A DNA stretch of 64,000 nt from Isoptericola sp. AK164 (GTDB lineage: Bacteria; Actinomycetota; Actinomycetes; Actinomycetales; Cellulomonadaceae): the NCBI RefSeq assembly GCF_029643425.1, contig NZ_CP119106.1:3038001-3102000 (forward strand), given 5' to 3'. This document shows, in pieces, positions 44,179 to 52,341 of the stretch (its first letter is position 1; each line of letters begins with the position of its first letter). Both the position numbers and the translations under genes were made by a program. The notes beneath the pieces were generated by a model. That model was not told the DNA's origin. It did no database searches and worked only from the letters and a program-made list of their open reading frames with translations.

Positions 44179-44906
44179 AGACCGATCCTCTGCAGGAACC
44201 GCTGGAACGCCAGGTCGACGTCGGCCATCGCTCCCTCGTCGTGCAGCTCCACGCTCGCCACCACGGGCGTCCCGGGCAGGACCAGGCCGTCACCGGCCTG
44301 CTGCTCGAGCGTGGCGCTGTCGATGACGACGGTCGCCTCGGCGCGGTTGCGCGTGTTGGCCACCGAGATCGACTCCACCTCTCCCGGGACTTCGCGCTGG
44401 TCCGGCATCGTGATGCTCACCGGGGCGCCCGGGGCGATCCGGGCGAAGTCCGCCGGGTCGAGCAGGAGCTTGGCGTCCACCGTGGTGGACCCCTCGCGGT
44501 GCAGCCGGGCGATGACGTCACCCGCCTGGACGAACCCGCCGGGGGTCGAGCTGATCTCGGCGACCGTGCCGTCCGAGGGTGCGACGACGGTCATCTCGCC
44601 GGCGTCGGTGACCTCGTACGTCGTCGCCTTGCGCGAGACGACGCCGATCGACAGGTCGTGCGCGAGCAGCAGGCTGCGCATGGTGAAGACCGGGTCGCCC
44701 TCGTCGACGGTGTCGCCGGGTTCCACGTAGGACTCGACGATGGTGCCGGCGTAGTCGGTCCCGACGGCGACCTCCTCGGCCACGATCGTGGCCTGGGCCG
44801 AGGTGGCCTGGCTCTCGCGCCGGTTGAGCACCAGGGTGAGCGTCGCGCAGAGCGCGAGCACGAGCACGACGCCGACAGCGAGCTTGATCCGCGTGGTCCA
44901 GGTCAT
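44175..44906 (-). CDS. HlyD-like membrane fusion / adaptor protein
   Basis: A 243-residue protein: an N-terminal helix (about 8-27), then a biotinyl-lipoyl/HlyD beta-barrel pattern (VGTDYAGTIVESYVEPGDTVDEGDPVFTMRS, APSDGTVAEISSTPGGFVQAGDVIARL) and a barrel stretch (ARIAPGAPVSITMPDQREVPGEVESISV). It lacks the long coiled coil of drug-efflux adaptors. The start overlaps the GT2 stop (ATGA, 44903-44906) and its stop overlaps the GH81 start. In this position it could take the place of a BcsB/Alg44-like periplasmic partner for the synthase; that role is inference. Confidence 0.85.
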   Translation of the reverse strand: MTWTTRIKLAVGVVLVLALCATLTLVLNRRESQATSAQATIVAEEVAVGTDYAGTIVESYVEPGDTVDEGDPVFTMRSLLLAHDLSIGVVSRKATTYEVTDAGEMTVVAPSDGTVAEISSTPGGFVQAGDVIARLHREGSTTVDAKLLLDPADFARIAPGAPVSITMPDQREVPGEVESISVANTRNRAEATVVIDSATLEQQAGDGLVLPGTPVVASVELHDEGAMADVDLAFQRFLQRIGL

Positions 44907-46654
44907 GCGGCACCTCCGACGGTGACGGTCCGGGCAGGTGGGCCGGCAGCCCGGCGGGCGTGCCGACGGTGCGCGCGGCGGGCGCTGCGTCGGGCGCCCA
45001 TCGCCTCGCGGTGCTCCTTGGCGGCCGTGACGAGGAAGCCGCCGAGGATGATCGTGTTGGTGAGGTTCCAGGCGAGGGACAGGTTCGGCACCGGGTCGCC
45101 CCAGTGCTTCCAGAACCCGACGGCGGAGGTCACCGCCAGGAACACGAAGCAGAGCGTCTGCGGGACGATCACCTCGAACGGGGACGTGGCCCCGCCCGCG
45201 CGTCCGGTGACCGACCAGGCCTGCTGCTTGCCGGTCAGGGCGTTCCAGAACGCCTTGACGTAGATCGGCCACGACACCGCCGCCAGCAGCAGCACCTCCC
45301 ACCGGAAGGACCCGAGGGTGAAGAAGGCCAGGGTGATCTGCAGGCCGTAGAAGCCCAGGTAGTACAGCGCCCAGGTGCCCACCGACACGTCGAGCTGCAT
45401 CGGGGTCAGGTCCAGGTAGATCGTCAGCGGCGGCACGAGCAGGAGCAGCAGCGGCGCGATCCCCGACAGGTAGTGGGTCGAGGTCACGAAGTACTGCAGC
45501 CGCTGGTCGACGGTGAGGTTGCGTCGCGGGGACAGCGGGTTGTGCTGCAGGAGGATCTCGAACCCGCCGGTGGCCCAGCGCAGCTGCTGCTTGGCGTAGG
45601 ACACGATCGTCTCCGGGGTGTCCCCGACGGCGAGCGTCTGCGGGATGTAGATCGACCGCCACTCGCGCTCGTGGAGGTGGATCGAGGTCCAGACGTCCTC
45701 GGACTTGGAGTCCGTGCACATGCCGCCGATGTCGTCGATGGCCTCGCGGCGGAAGACGACGTTCGTGCCGACGCAGAAGGCGGCGTTGAAGCGGTTCCGG
45801 CCCGGCTGGACGAACCGGTAGAAGACCGCCTGCATGTAGCCGGCGCCGCGGGAGATGAGCGAGTTCATGTTCCCGTAGGTCTGCGGCGACTGGACGAACG
45901 CGACCTCGTCGCGGACGAAGAACGGCACCGTCTCGGTGAGCAGGTCCGTGCGGGGCACGAAGTCCGCGTCGAGGATGACGAAGTAGTCGCCCTTGGCGAT
46001 GCTCAGCGCGTGGTTGACGTTGCCGGCCTTCTGGCCGCCGCTGGACAGGCGCCGGATGTACCGGGCCCCGAGCGTGGCCGCGAGGTCGCGGACCTCGTCG
46101 TCCCGTCCGTCGTCGAGCACCCAGGTGCGGTGCTCGCCGTGCACCGCGACCGCGGCGCGGACGGTGCGGGCGATGGTGTCGACGTCCTCACCGCACGTGG
46201 TGATGAAGATGTCGACGGTCACCGGGCGGTCGTGCAGGAACATCCGCCACCGTGTCGGCTCGTCGGTGGCGCCGTCGCGCAGGATCTCCGGGGCGTCGAA
46301 CAGCCGCTCCCGGGCCTGGTGGTAGGGGAAGTCGCGCGGGTCGTAGCCGGAGGAGAGCACCGTCCACATCGCCAGCAGGGCGAGCATGAGCAGCACGGAC
46401 TCGGCGACGAGGACCAGCGAGTAGGGCAGCCAGTCGCCGCGGTGGTCGGGGTTGAGCAGGAAGACCGCGTACGCCACGGCGCCGAGGGTCGCCAGCAGCA
46501 TGATGAGCATGAGCGACGGCGAGTGGGCGGCGGCGTTCGCGTCGCGGCGGCGGGCGGCGGCGCGGGGGTCTCCCTGGATGGTCGTCGTCGGGGTGGCGGA
46601 GGGGCTGCCGGCCGGAGGCGGGAGCTCCGGGGCTCGGGGGTCCAGCGTGGTCAT
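44903..46654 (-). CDS. Membrane family 2 glycosyltransferase, cellulose/curdlan synthase-like
   Basis: A 583-residue processive GT2. Two helices (about 48-67 and 77-100) precede the catalytic domain. The processive motif set is complete: DDG (181-183), DAD (229-231), the third Asp in SED (318-320) and QQLRW (356-360); TTCGEDVDT (152-160) is the UDP-sugar loop. About five helices follow. There is no PilZ domain, so c-di-GMP control as in BcsA is not expected. I chose the ATG at 46654; the longer frame runs through the leader hairpin. The downstream partner genes (adaptor, GH81 beta-1,3-glucanase) point to a beta-glucan product, with beta-1,3 linkage inferred from the hydrolase only. Confidence 0.93.
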   Translation of the reverse strand: MTTLDPRAPELPPPAGSPSATPTTTIQGDPRAAARRRDANAAAHSPSLMLIMLLATLGAVAYAVFLLNPDHRGDWLPYSLVLVAESVLLMLALLAMWTVLSSGYDPRDFPYHQARERLFDAPEILRDGATDEPTRWRMFLHDRPVTVDIFITTCGEDVDTIARTVRAAVAVHGEHRTWVLDDGRDDEVRDLAATLGARYIRRLSSGGQKAGNVNHALSIAKGDYFVILDADFVPRTDLLTETVPFFVRDEVAFVQSPQTYGNMNSLISRGAGYMQAVFYRFVQPGRNRFNAAFCVGTNVVFRREAIDDIGGMCTDSKSEDVWTSIHLHEREWRSIYIPQTLAVGDTPETIVSYAKQQLRWATGGFEILLQHNPLSPRRNLTVDQRLQYFVTSTHYLSGIAPLLLLLVPPLTIYLDLTPMQLDVSVGTWALYYLGFYGLQITLAFFTLGSFRWEVLLLAAVSWPIYVKAFWNALTGKQQAWSVTGRAGGATSPFEVIVPQTLCFVFLAVTSAVGFWKHWGDPVPNLSLAWNLTNTIILGGFLVTAAKEHREAMGARRSARRAHRRHARRAAGPPARTVTVGGAA

Positions 46655-46701
46655 CCGGGTGTCCCTTCGGGAGGGGCGGTCATGACGTTGCTCGAAATGC
46701 C

Positions 46702-46736
46702 ACGAGGTGGGCCCCCTCGTCGGGGACCCACCTCGT
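46702..46736 (-). terminator. Strong hairpin in the leader of the GT2 operon
   Basis: ACGAGGTGGG and CCCACCTCGT pair perfectly, extended by four GC pairs around a CTCGT loop. On the minus strand it lies 48 nt before the GT2 start codon and downstream of a possible promoter, followed by GGCATTTCG. It may be an attenuator or an mRNA-protecting hairpin. Confidence 0.55.
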
Positions 46737-46776
46737 CGTCTGCTCATCACGCTAGAGCGGGTACGCGGACCTCGTC

Positions 46777-46799
46777 TCGGGGGAAAGCCGTTCCCCCGA
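46777..46799. promoter_or_regulatory. Operator-like palindrome upstream of the GT2 operon
   Basis: TCGGGGGAA (46777-46785), five-base spacer, TTCCCCCGA (46791-46799): perfect 9-bp arms. A -10-like TAGCGT lies about 25 nt further toward the gene on the minus strand. The regulator is unknown. Confidence 0.5.
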
Positions 46800-46887
46800 A
46801 CATCTCCACCAACCGGCAACACCCGAGCACACGCGGTGCAACGACCCGTTCACACGGGCCGCCGTCGGACGCCCGCCGCCTGCACCG

Positions 46888-46953
46888 CCGCTGTGGGCAT
46901 GAAATATGCACCTCCGAACGGGGTTCGGGGGGCATATTTCATGCCCACAGCGG
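46888..46953. repeat. Palindromic element, family 2, copy 1
   Basis: Perfect 22-bp arms at 46888-46909 (contains TGTGGGCATGAAATATGC) and 46932-46953, with an inner hairpin CCGAAC/GTTCGG. It lies 17 nt after the stop of the LLM oxidoreductase gene (minus strand), in terminator position. Copy 2 is at 62050-62111 with compensatory stem changes. Confidence 0.85.
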
Positions 46954-46970
46954 GTGGGAGTGGCCTCGGG

Positions 46971-47894
46971 TCAGAGCTGCGGGGCGATCTCCCGCGCCAC
47001 GAGCTCCAGGTGGTCGAGATCCTGCTGGTCCAGGACCTGCAGGTACACCCGCTCGACGCCCTGGTCGCGCAGGGACGCCAGCCGGTCGACGGCCTCGGAG
47101 ACCGTGCCCGCGATGCCGTGCTCGCGCAGCTCGGCCGGCTCGCGCCCGATGGCGTCGGCACGGCGGGTGAACTCCGCCTCGTCCTTGCCGACGGCGAGCA
47201 CCAGCGCCACCGACTGGGTCAGCGAGTCGGAGGCGCGCCCGGCGTCGGCCAGCGCCTTCTCGATGACCTGGATGCGGGGGCCGATGGCGTCGATCTCGGG
47301 GAAGGACTGGTTGTACTCGGTCGCGAACCGGGCCGCGATCCGCGGCGTGCGCTTCGGCCCGCCGCCGCCGACGATCAGCGGGATCTGCGCCTGGGCGGGC
47401 TTGGGCAGCGCCGGGGAGTCGGTGAGCGTGTAGTGCTCACCGGCGAAGTCGAAGGTCTCCCCGACCGGCGTGCCCCACAGGCCCGTGAGGATCTCGAGCT
47501 GCTCCTCGAGCAGGCCGAACCGCTTGTCCGGGAACGGGATCCCGTAGGCCGCGTGCTCGGCGGCGAACCACCCGGTGCCCAGGCCGAGCTCGACCCGCCC
47601 GCCGGACATCTGGTCCACCTGGGCGACCTGGATCGCGAGGATCCCGGGCAGGCGGAACGTCGCGGACGACACGAGGGTGCCGAGGCGCACCGTGGACGTC
47701 TCCCGGGCGATGCCGGCGAGCGTGGTCCACGAGTCGGTGGGGCCGGGCAGGCCGTCCCCGCCCATGGCGAGGTAGTGGTCGGACCGGAAGAAGGCGCTGA
47801 ACCCGAGCTGCTCGGTCGCCTGCGCGACGGCGAGCTGGGTGTCGTACGAGGCGCCCTGCTGGGGTTCGGTGAAGATGCGCAGGTCGAGCGTCAT
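46971..47894 (-). CDS. LLM-class F420-dependent oxidoreductase
   Basis: A 307-residue luciferase-like (bacterial luciferase fold) enzyme. Start ATG at 47894 behind GAGGAGCACC. Family words: TEQLGFSAFFRSDHYLAMGGDGLPGPTDSWTTLAGIARETSTVRLGTLV, GRVELGLGTGWFAAEHAAYGIPFP, and PLIVGGGGPKRTPRIAARFA, the last being the phosphate-binding region for F420 or FMN. The F420 assignment follows the closest actinobacterial subfamily. It is 8 nt downstream of a mycothiol-dependent nitroreductase-type gene, so the two likely form an operon. Confidence 0.88.
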   Translation of the reverse strand: MTLDLRIFTEPQQGASYDTQLAVAQATEQLGFSAFFRSDHYLAMGGDGLPGPTDSWTTLAGIARETSTVRLGTLVSSATFRLPGILAIQVAQVDQMSGGRVELGLGTGWFAAEHAAYGIPFPDKRFGLLEEQLEILTGLWGTPVGETFDFAGEHYTLTDSPALPKPAQAQIPLIVGGGGPKRTPRIAARFATEYNQSFPEIDAIGPRIQVIEKALADAGRASDSLTQSVALVLAVGKDEAEFTRRADAIGREPAELREHGIAGTVSEAVDRLASLRDQGVERVYLQVLDQQDLDHLELVAREIAPQL

Positions 47895-47902
47895 GGTGCT
47901 CC

Positions 47903-48520
47903 TCAGGCGTGGACCGGGTGCTCGTCGCGGGACCGCTTGAGCTCGTAGAAGTGGGGGTTGCCGGCCATGGTGACGGCGGCGTCGAACAGGCGGGTCGCCT
48001 CCTCGCCGCGCGGCACGCGGGTCAGGACCGGGCCGAAGAACGCCACGCCGTCGACGTGCAGCGTGGGGGTGCCGACCTCCTGGCCGACGGGGTCCATACC
48101 GGCGTGGTGGGACGCGGCCAGCGCCTCGTCGTACGCGTCGCTGGTCGCGGCGTCGGCCAGCTCGGCGGGCAGGCCGGCCTCGGCGAGGGACTCGCGGATC
48201 ACGACGTCCACGTCCTTGACGTCCTGGTCGTGCCAGCGGGTGCCGAAGGCCGTGTAGTACGCCGACAGGGCGTCGTGGCCGTGGTCGGTCTGCACCGCGG
48301 CGGCGACGCGGCCCTGCGCGCGGCCTGCCTCGACCCGCTCGCGGTACTCGGCGGGGATGTCCTTGTCCTTGTTGAGCAGGTACAGGCTCATCAGCTTGAA
48401 CGTGAGGTCGACGTCGCGGTGCTGCGCCACCTCCAGCGCCCAGCGCGAGGTCACCCAGGCGAAGGGGCAGGTGGGGTCGATGTAGACGTCGACGACGGGC
48501 GTGGTGTCGGTGGAAGTCAT
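47903..48520 (-). CDS. Mycothiol-dependent nitroreductase Rv2466c-like (DsbA family)
   Basis: A 205-residue DsbA-fold protein starting at the ATG at 48520. It aligns by eye over its length with M. tuberculosis Rv2466c: DPTCPFAWVTSRWALEVA, then FKLMSLYLLNKDKDIPAEYRERV, SHHAGMDPVGQEVGTPTLHVDGVAFFGPVLTRVPRGEEA and PHFYELKRSRDEHP. The active site of Rv2466c is CPWC; here it is C18-P-F-A21, so the second cysteine is lost and only a mono-thiol mechanism (mixed disulfide with mycothiol) is possible. It is followed by the LLM gene. Confidence 0.88.
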   Translation of the reverse strand: MTSTDTTPVVDVYIDPTCPFAWVTSRWALEVAQHRDVDLTFKLMSLYLLNKDKDIPAEYRERVEAGRAQGRVAAAVQTDHGHDALSAYYTAFGTRWHDQDVKDVDVVIRESLAEAGLPAELADAATSDAYDEALAASHHAGMDPVGQEVGTPTLHVDGVAFFGPVLTRVPRGEEATRLFDAAVTMAGNPHFYELKRSRDEHPVHA

Positions 48521-48649
48521 CACGGGCACGATACCCGGGCACCCGAATCGGTTCGAGGGCATCGTGCGGCATCTCACGCCGCTGCTGCCGCCTCGGCGTC
48601 GTCCCGTCGCCACCCCGCCACCCGTCGCCACGTCGCCACGTCGCCATGC

Positions 48650-48707
48650 CACCCCGTTGCCACGTCACCCCGTTGCCACGTCACCCCGTTGCCACGTCAC
48701 CCCGTTG
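48650..48707. repeat. 16-bp tandem repeat (about 3.7 units)
   Basis: CACCCCGTTGCCACGT repeats at 48650, 48666 and 48682, with a partial copy at 48698. More degenerate CGTCGCCAC words precede it (48605-48645). It fills the gap between the divergent DsbA-like gene and a small membrane protein gene. Confidence 0.8.
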
Positions 48708-48735
48708 CGGCCGGCGGGTGGGTAGGCTCGGCGTC

Positions 48736-48966
48736 GTGCTCTCGATCGTGCGCAACGTCCGCTGGGCGAGCGTCCTGACCGTCGTCGTGGCGGGGGCGTT
48801 CACCCTGGTCGCCCTCTTCGCCGCGCTGCGAGGACGGCCGTGGGCCTGGGTGATCTTCGGGCTCTCCGCGGCCGTGCTGATCCGCGAGGTCCGGTACCTG
48901 CAGCGGGACCGACGGCGGCACGCCGGCTTCGACGCCCCCGACCGCCGCGACAACCCGCCGACGTAG
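48736..48966 (+). CDS. Small membrane protein, unknown function
   Basis: A 76-residue protein from the GTG at 48736. One or two helices (SVLTVVVAGAFTLVALFAAL and WAWVIFGLSAAVLI), then a charged tail (REVRYLQRDRRRHAGFDAPDRRDNPPT). The composition and positive-inside pattern support a real gene. Its stop is the first bases of the 20-bp repeat array 4 (CCGACGTAG). No family recognised. Confidence 0.6.
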   Translation: MLSIVRNVRWASVLTVVVAGAFTLVALFAALRGRPWAWVIFGLSAAVLIREVRYLQRDRRRHAGFDAPDRRDNPPT

Positions 48967-49216
48967 GCAACTCTCCCGCGAGGTAGGCAACCCGCCGGCG
49001 AGGTAGGCCAAGCCGGGACGAGGAAGCACAGCGCGGTGAACCTCCCGGCCAGGCTGTTGCCTACCTCGGAAGGAACTTGCCTACCTCGGCGGAAGGTTGC
49101 CTATGTCGGCCGGACCTTGCCTACCTCGGAAGAAACTTGCCTACCTGGGCAGGAAGTTGCCTACCTGGGCAGGAAGTTGCCTACCTCGGCAGAGAGTTGC
49201 CTACCTCGGCAGGGCC
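48961..49216. repeat. 20-bp repeat array 4, inverted (3 + 8 units)
   Basis: Three units in one orientation (ACGTAGGCAACTCTCCCGCG type at 48961, 48981 and 49001) are followed, after about 36 nt, by eight units in the other (TTGCCTACCTCGG plus seven variable bases) at 49057, 49077, 49097, 49117, 49137, 49157, 49177 and 49197. Spacing is exactly 20 bp. The stop codons of both flanking convergent genes lie in units. The variable bases (GAAGGAAC, GCGGAAGG and so on) differ between units. Confidence 0.88.
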
Positions 49217-49773
49217 TCGGACACCTCGCGGTCGGACGCCGAGGCGAGCCCACGGGCGACACCCGCCCGGGCCAGCCGCTTCGCGAGCATCAGCCCGACG
49301 CCGGTGCACAGCACGAAGCTGCCCAGCATCATCGCGCCGAAGGCCACCATCACGCCCGGAGCCCACGACGACATGTCCGTCCACAGCCACCAGGTGGCGA
49401 GGTAGGCGACCCCGGAGGCGAGCGCGTCGACGTAGAACAGCCACGGCCGCCACACCCGGTAGGCGGTCACCAGGAACGCCACCTCGACGGCGACCCCCAC
49501 CATCACGCAGGTCAGGATCGAGGTGGCGCCGACCGGCGACGCCGAGCTGATGACACCTGCCACGAACGACGTCAGCACGGCAGCACCCGGTCGCCGGACC
49601 AGGGCGAGGGCGAGCACCGGCCCGGTCACCCACAGGCCGGCCATCGGTGCGAACACCAACGGCGCCGCCAGGGCCAGCGGGGCGCTGACGAAGTTCGCGG
49701 GGACGAGCAGCACACCCACGGCCGCGCCGATGGCGGCGCAGGTCATGAGATAGCGGGTGGTCAACGACGACAT
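49201..49773 (-). CDS. ECF transporter S component, YkoE-like
   Basis: A 190-residue membrane protein (start ATG at 49773) with five to six helices: LMTCAAIGAAVGVLLVPANFV, AAPLVFAPMAGLWVTGPVLALALVRRPGAAVLTSFVAGVISS and others. The order with a T component and a fused double ATPase matches the Bacillus ykoEDC hydroxymethylpyrimidine transporter, to whose S component it looks similar. The substrate is not certain because an iron box lies before the ATPase gene. The last codons (SEALPR-stop) are encoded by a 20-bp repeat unit. Confidence 0.8.
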   Translation of the reverse strand: MSSLTTRYLMTCAAIGAAVGVLLVPANFVSAPLALAAPLVFAPMAGLWVTGPVLALALVRRPGAAVLTSFVAGVISSASPVGATSILTCVMVGVAVEVAFLVTAYRVWRPWLFYVDALASGVAYLATWWLWTDMSSWAPGVMVAFGAMMLGSFVLCTGVGLMLAKRLARAGVARGLASASDREVSEALPR

Positions 49774-49795
49774 GGGGACTCCGGGGTCGGGACGG

Positions 49796-50560
49796 TCAGA
49801 CGGAGGCGGCGAGCAGGACGCAGGCGGCGGCCCCCGCCCACAGGACGGCGAGCAGGACGAGGTCGCGCGCACCGAAGGGCACCACGACCCGTTCGGTCCG
49901 GGTCGGGTGCGCGCCGAACCCGCGGGCCTCCATCGCCAGGGAGAACCGTTCGGCGTGCCGGATGCCGCCGGCCAGCAGCGGGACGACGTACCCGGCCTGG
50001 CGCTGCACGGCGCCGACCGGCCCTCGTCCCGCGGTGACCCCGCGCACCCGGTGGGCGCCGCGGACGACCTCCAGCTCGTGGGAGAAGCGGGGCACGAACC
50101 GCAGGGCCGCGAGCGCCGCGTACCCGACGCGGTACGGCAGCCGCAGCTGCTGGGTCATGGCCCGCACGAGGTCCGCGCCCGACGTCGTCAGCCCGCCGAG
50201 CAGCACGAGCAGCAGCAGCGCGGCGGTCCGCACGGCGGTGGCCAGACCCGTGGCGAGCGCGCCGGACCACACCTCGAGCGGCCCCACCCGGGCCAGCGGG
50301 GTGGTGTCGTCCACGGTCGCGGGGTCGGTCAGCAGGCCGAACGAGACGGTCATGACCGCCACGAGCGCGACCGTGCCCAGCGCGACGGCGGCGAGCACGC
50401 GCGGGCGCTGGTGACCCAGCAGCGCCAGGAGGGCGAAGGCGAGCAGTCCGACGAGCGCCGGGGTGAGCACGTCGCGGGTCGTGACGACGTAGATCATCAC
50501 GGGGATCGGGCCGAGCACCTTGACCAGCGGGTTGACGGTGCGCAGGTCGAGCACGCTCAC
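49796..50560 (-). CDS. ECF transporter T component (EcfT/YkoC/CbiQ family)
   Basis: A 254-residue transmembrane coupling protein. About five helices; the coupling motifs are FVPRFSHELEVVRGAHRVRG and the C-terminal AMEARGFGAHPTR (the ARG motif that contacts the ATPases). The start overlaps the ATPase stop by 4 nt (50557-50560). It is 22 nt upstream of the S component gene. Confidence 0.93.
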   Translation of the reverse strand: MSVLDLRTVNPLVKVLGPIPVMIYVVTTRDVLTPALVGLLAFALLALLGHQRPRVLAAVALGTVALVAVMTVSFGLLTDPATVDDTTPLARVGPLEVWSGALATGLATAVRTAALLLLVLLGGLTTSGADLVRAMTQQLRLPYRVGYAALAALRFVPRFSHELEVVRGAHRVRGVTAGRGPVGAVQRQAGYVVPLLAGGIRHAERFSLAMEARGFGAHPTRTERVVVPFGARDLVLLAVLWAGAAACVLLAASV

Positions 50561-52332
50561 CGGCCCACCTCCGCCAGAGCGGGGGTGAGCGGCAGGTCCG
50601 CGAGCCGGGTCACGGCCCGCCAGGCGGGGTCGCGCAGGCCGCGGGTGGCGCGGGCCAGCGGCGGGGGTCGCAGCCCGGCGGCGGCGAGCAGGTCGGGCCG
50701 GCCGAGCACGACGTCGGGACGTCCGTCGGCCACGACGCGACCGTCCGCGAGCGCCACGACGCGGGTGGCGTGCTCGGCCACGAGCTGCATGTCGTGGGAG
50801 ACCACGACGACGGTGGTGCCGTCGTCGTGCAGCGCGGTGAGCAGGTCGAGGAGCTCGACGGCGCGCTCGCGGTCCTGGCCGTAGGTGGGTTCGTCGAGGA
50901 CGAGCACCTCGGGGCGGCAGACCAGCGCGGTGCCGACGGACAACCGGCGCTTCTGACCGCCGGAGAGCCAGAACGGGTGCCGGTCACGCAGAGCGGTCAG
51001 GCCGAGGCGGTCGAGGACCTGGTCGACCCGGTCGGCGACCTCGTCCGCGGGCAGGCCGCGGGCGCGGAGCCCGACGGCGAGCTCGTCGTCGACGCGGCCG
51101 GTGACGAACTGGTGCTCGGGGTTCTGGAACACGAAGCCGACGGCGGCGGTGAGGTCGCGCACGTCGGCGCGCCGGGGGTCGAGCCCGGCGACCCGGACGG
51201 TGCCGGCCACGTCGCGGCGCCGGGGGCGCAGCACGCCGGTGGCGAGCTGGGCCAGGGTGCTCTTGCCGGCGCCGTTGGCGCCGACGACGGCGAGGAGCTC
51301 GCCGCGGCCGACGGCGAGGGACACGTCGTCCAGGACGGTGCGTCCGCCGCGGCGGACGGTGAGGTGGTCGACGGCGAGCACGGTGTCGCGGGCCGGCTCC
51401 GGTGCGGCGGCGGTCGGGTGGACGGCGGTCGCCGGGGCGGGCAGCCGCCCGGCGGTGTCGAGGCGCTCGAGCCCGGTGGCGAGCTCGTCGGGGGTCAGGG
51501 GCAGCGGGTCGATCCCGACCCCGGCCGCGCGCAGCCGCAGGCCGGCGAGCGTCGCGGTGGGCAGCCACACGCCGAGGGCGGCCAGTCGCTCGGCCTGCCC
51601 GGTGAGCACCTCGCGCGCGGGGCCGTCGGCGGCCGGCCGGCCGGCGCCGTCGAGCACCACGACCCGGTCGGCGAACGCCGCGGCGACGTCGAGGTCGTGC
51701 TCGACGAGCAGCACGCCCCGGTCCCCCGCGCCGACGACGGAGCGCAGGACGGCGTACACCTCCTCGACGCCGGCGGGGTCGAGGTTGGCGGTGGGTTCGT
51801 CGAGAACGAGCATCCGGGCCCCGGCGGCGAGCGCGCAGGCGATCGCGAGCCGCTGCCGTCCGCCGCCGGACAGCACGGCGGGATCGTCTCCGCGCCGCTC
51901 CCACAGCCCGACCTGCCGCAGCGCGGTCTCGGCGCGGGCGAGCACCTCGTCGGCGGGCCGGCACAGGTTCTCCGGGGCGAAGCAGACCTCGTCGAGCACG
52001 GAGCCGGTGACGACCTGGGCGTCGGGGTCCTGGAAGACCATCGCGACGTCCCCGGCGAGCTCGGGCGTCCGGGTGGTGGCGACGTCGCGGCCCGCGGTGG
52101 TGACGGTCCCGGTGACCTCGGCGGGAAGGACGTGCGGCACGAGCCCGTTGGTGGCCAGCGCGAGGGTGGACTTGCCACAGCCGGACGGCCCGAGGAGCAG
52201 CACGACCTCCCCGGGCGCGACGGCGAGGTCCACGGCGTCGGGCGCGGGCGCGCCGAGCGTGTGGCCGCCGTCGTCGTGCGGCACGTGATGCCGCACGCGC
52301 AGGCCGCGCACGTCGAGCAGGGGGTGGGTCAC
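50557..52332 (-). CDS. ECF transporter ATPase, two fused ABC domains (YkoD-like)
   Basis: A 591-residue fused double ATPase from the GTG at 52332. Domain 1: Walker A GPSGCGKST, signature LSGGGRQRL, Walker B MLVLDEPTANLDP. Domain 2: Walker A GANGAGKST, signature LSGGQKRRL, Walker B VLVLDEPTYGQD. Each has the ECF Q-loop type (VFQDPDAQVVTGSVLDEVCF and VFQNPEHQFVTGRVDDELAV). It heads the three-gene operon. The GTG comes 6 nt after a TATCCT hexamer and has no ribosome site, so the message is probably leaderless; an iron-box-like site overlaps the -10. Confidence 0.95.
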   Translation of the reverse strand: MTHPLLDVRGLRVRHHVPHDDGGHTLGAPAPDAVDLAVAPGEVVLLLGPSGCGKSTLALATNGLVPHVLPAEVTGTVTTAGRDVATTRTPELAGDVAMVFQDPDAQVVTGSVLDEVCFAPENLCRPADEVLARAETALRQVGLWERRGDDPAVLSGGGRQRLAIACALAAGARMLVLDEPTANLDPAGVEEVYAVLRSVVGAGDRGVLLVEHDLDVAAAFADRVVVLDGAGRPAADGPAREVLTGQAERLAALGVWLPTATLAGLRLRAAGVGIDPLPLTPDELATGLERLDTAGRLPAPATAVHPTAAAPEPARDTVLAVDHLTVRRGGRTVLDDVSLAVGRGELLAVVGANGAGKSTLAQLATGVLRPRRRDVAGTVRVAGLDPRRADVRDLTAAVGFVFQNPEHQFVTGRVDDELAVGLRARGLPADEVADRVDQVLDRLGLTALRDRHPFWLSGGQKRRLSVGTALVCRPEVLVLDEPTYGQDRERAVELLDLLTALHDDGTTVVVVSHDMQLVAEHATRVVALADGRVVADGRPDVVLGRPDLLAAAGLRPPPLARATRGLRDPAWRAVTRLADLPLTPALAEVGR

Positions 52333-52341
52333 CGGGTCAGG

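Noticed and set aside
46971-48668. One long fused reading frame covering LLM and DsbA-like genes
   Set aside because: The frame upstream of 47894 is antisense-like text in the DsbA gene region; the two genes use different frames with their own starts and ribosome sites.
48961-49216. CRISPR array
   Set aside because: The period is 20 bp with a 13-bp constant part and only seven variable bases, units occur in both orientations, and no cas gene is near. This is a short tandem repeat family.
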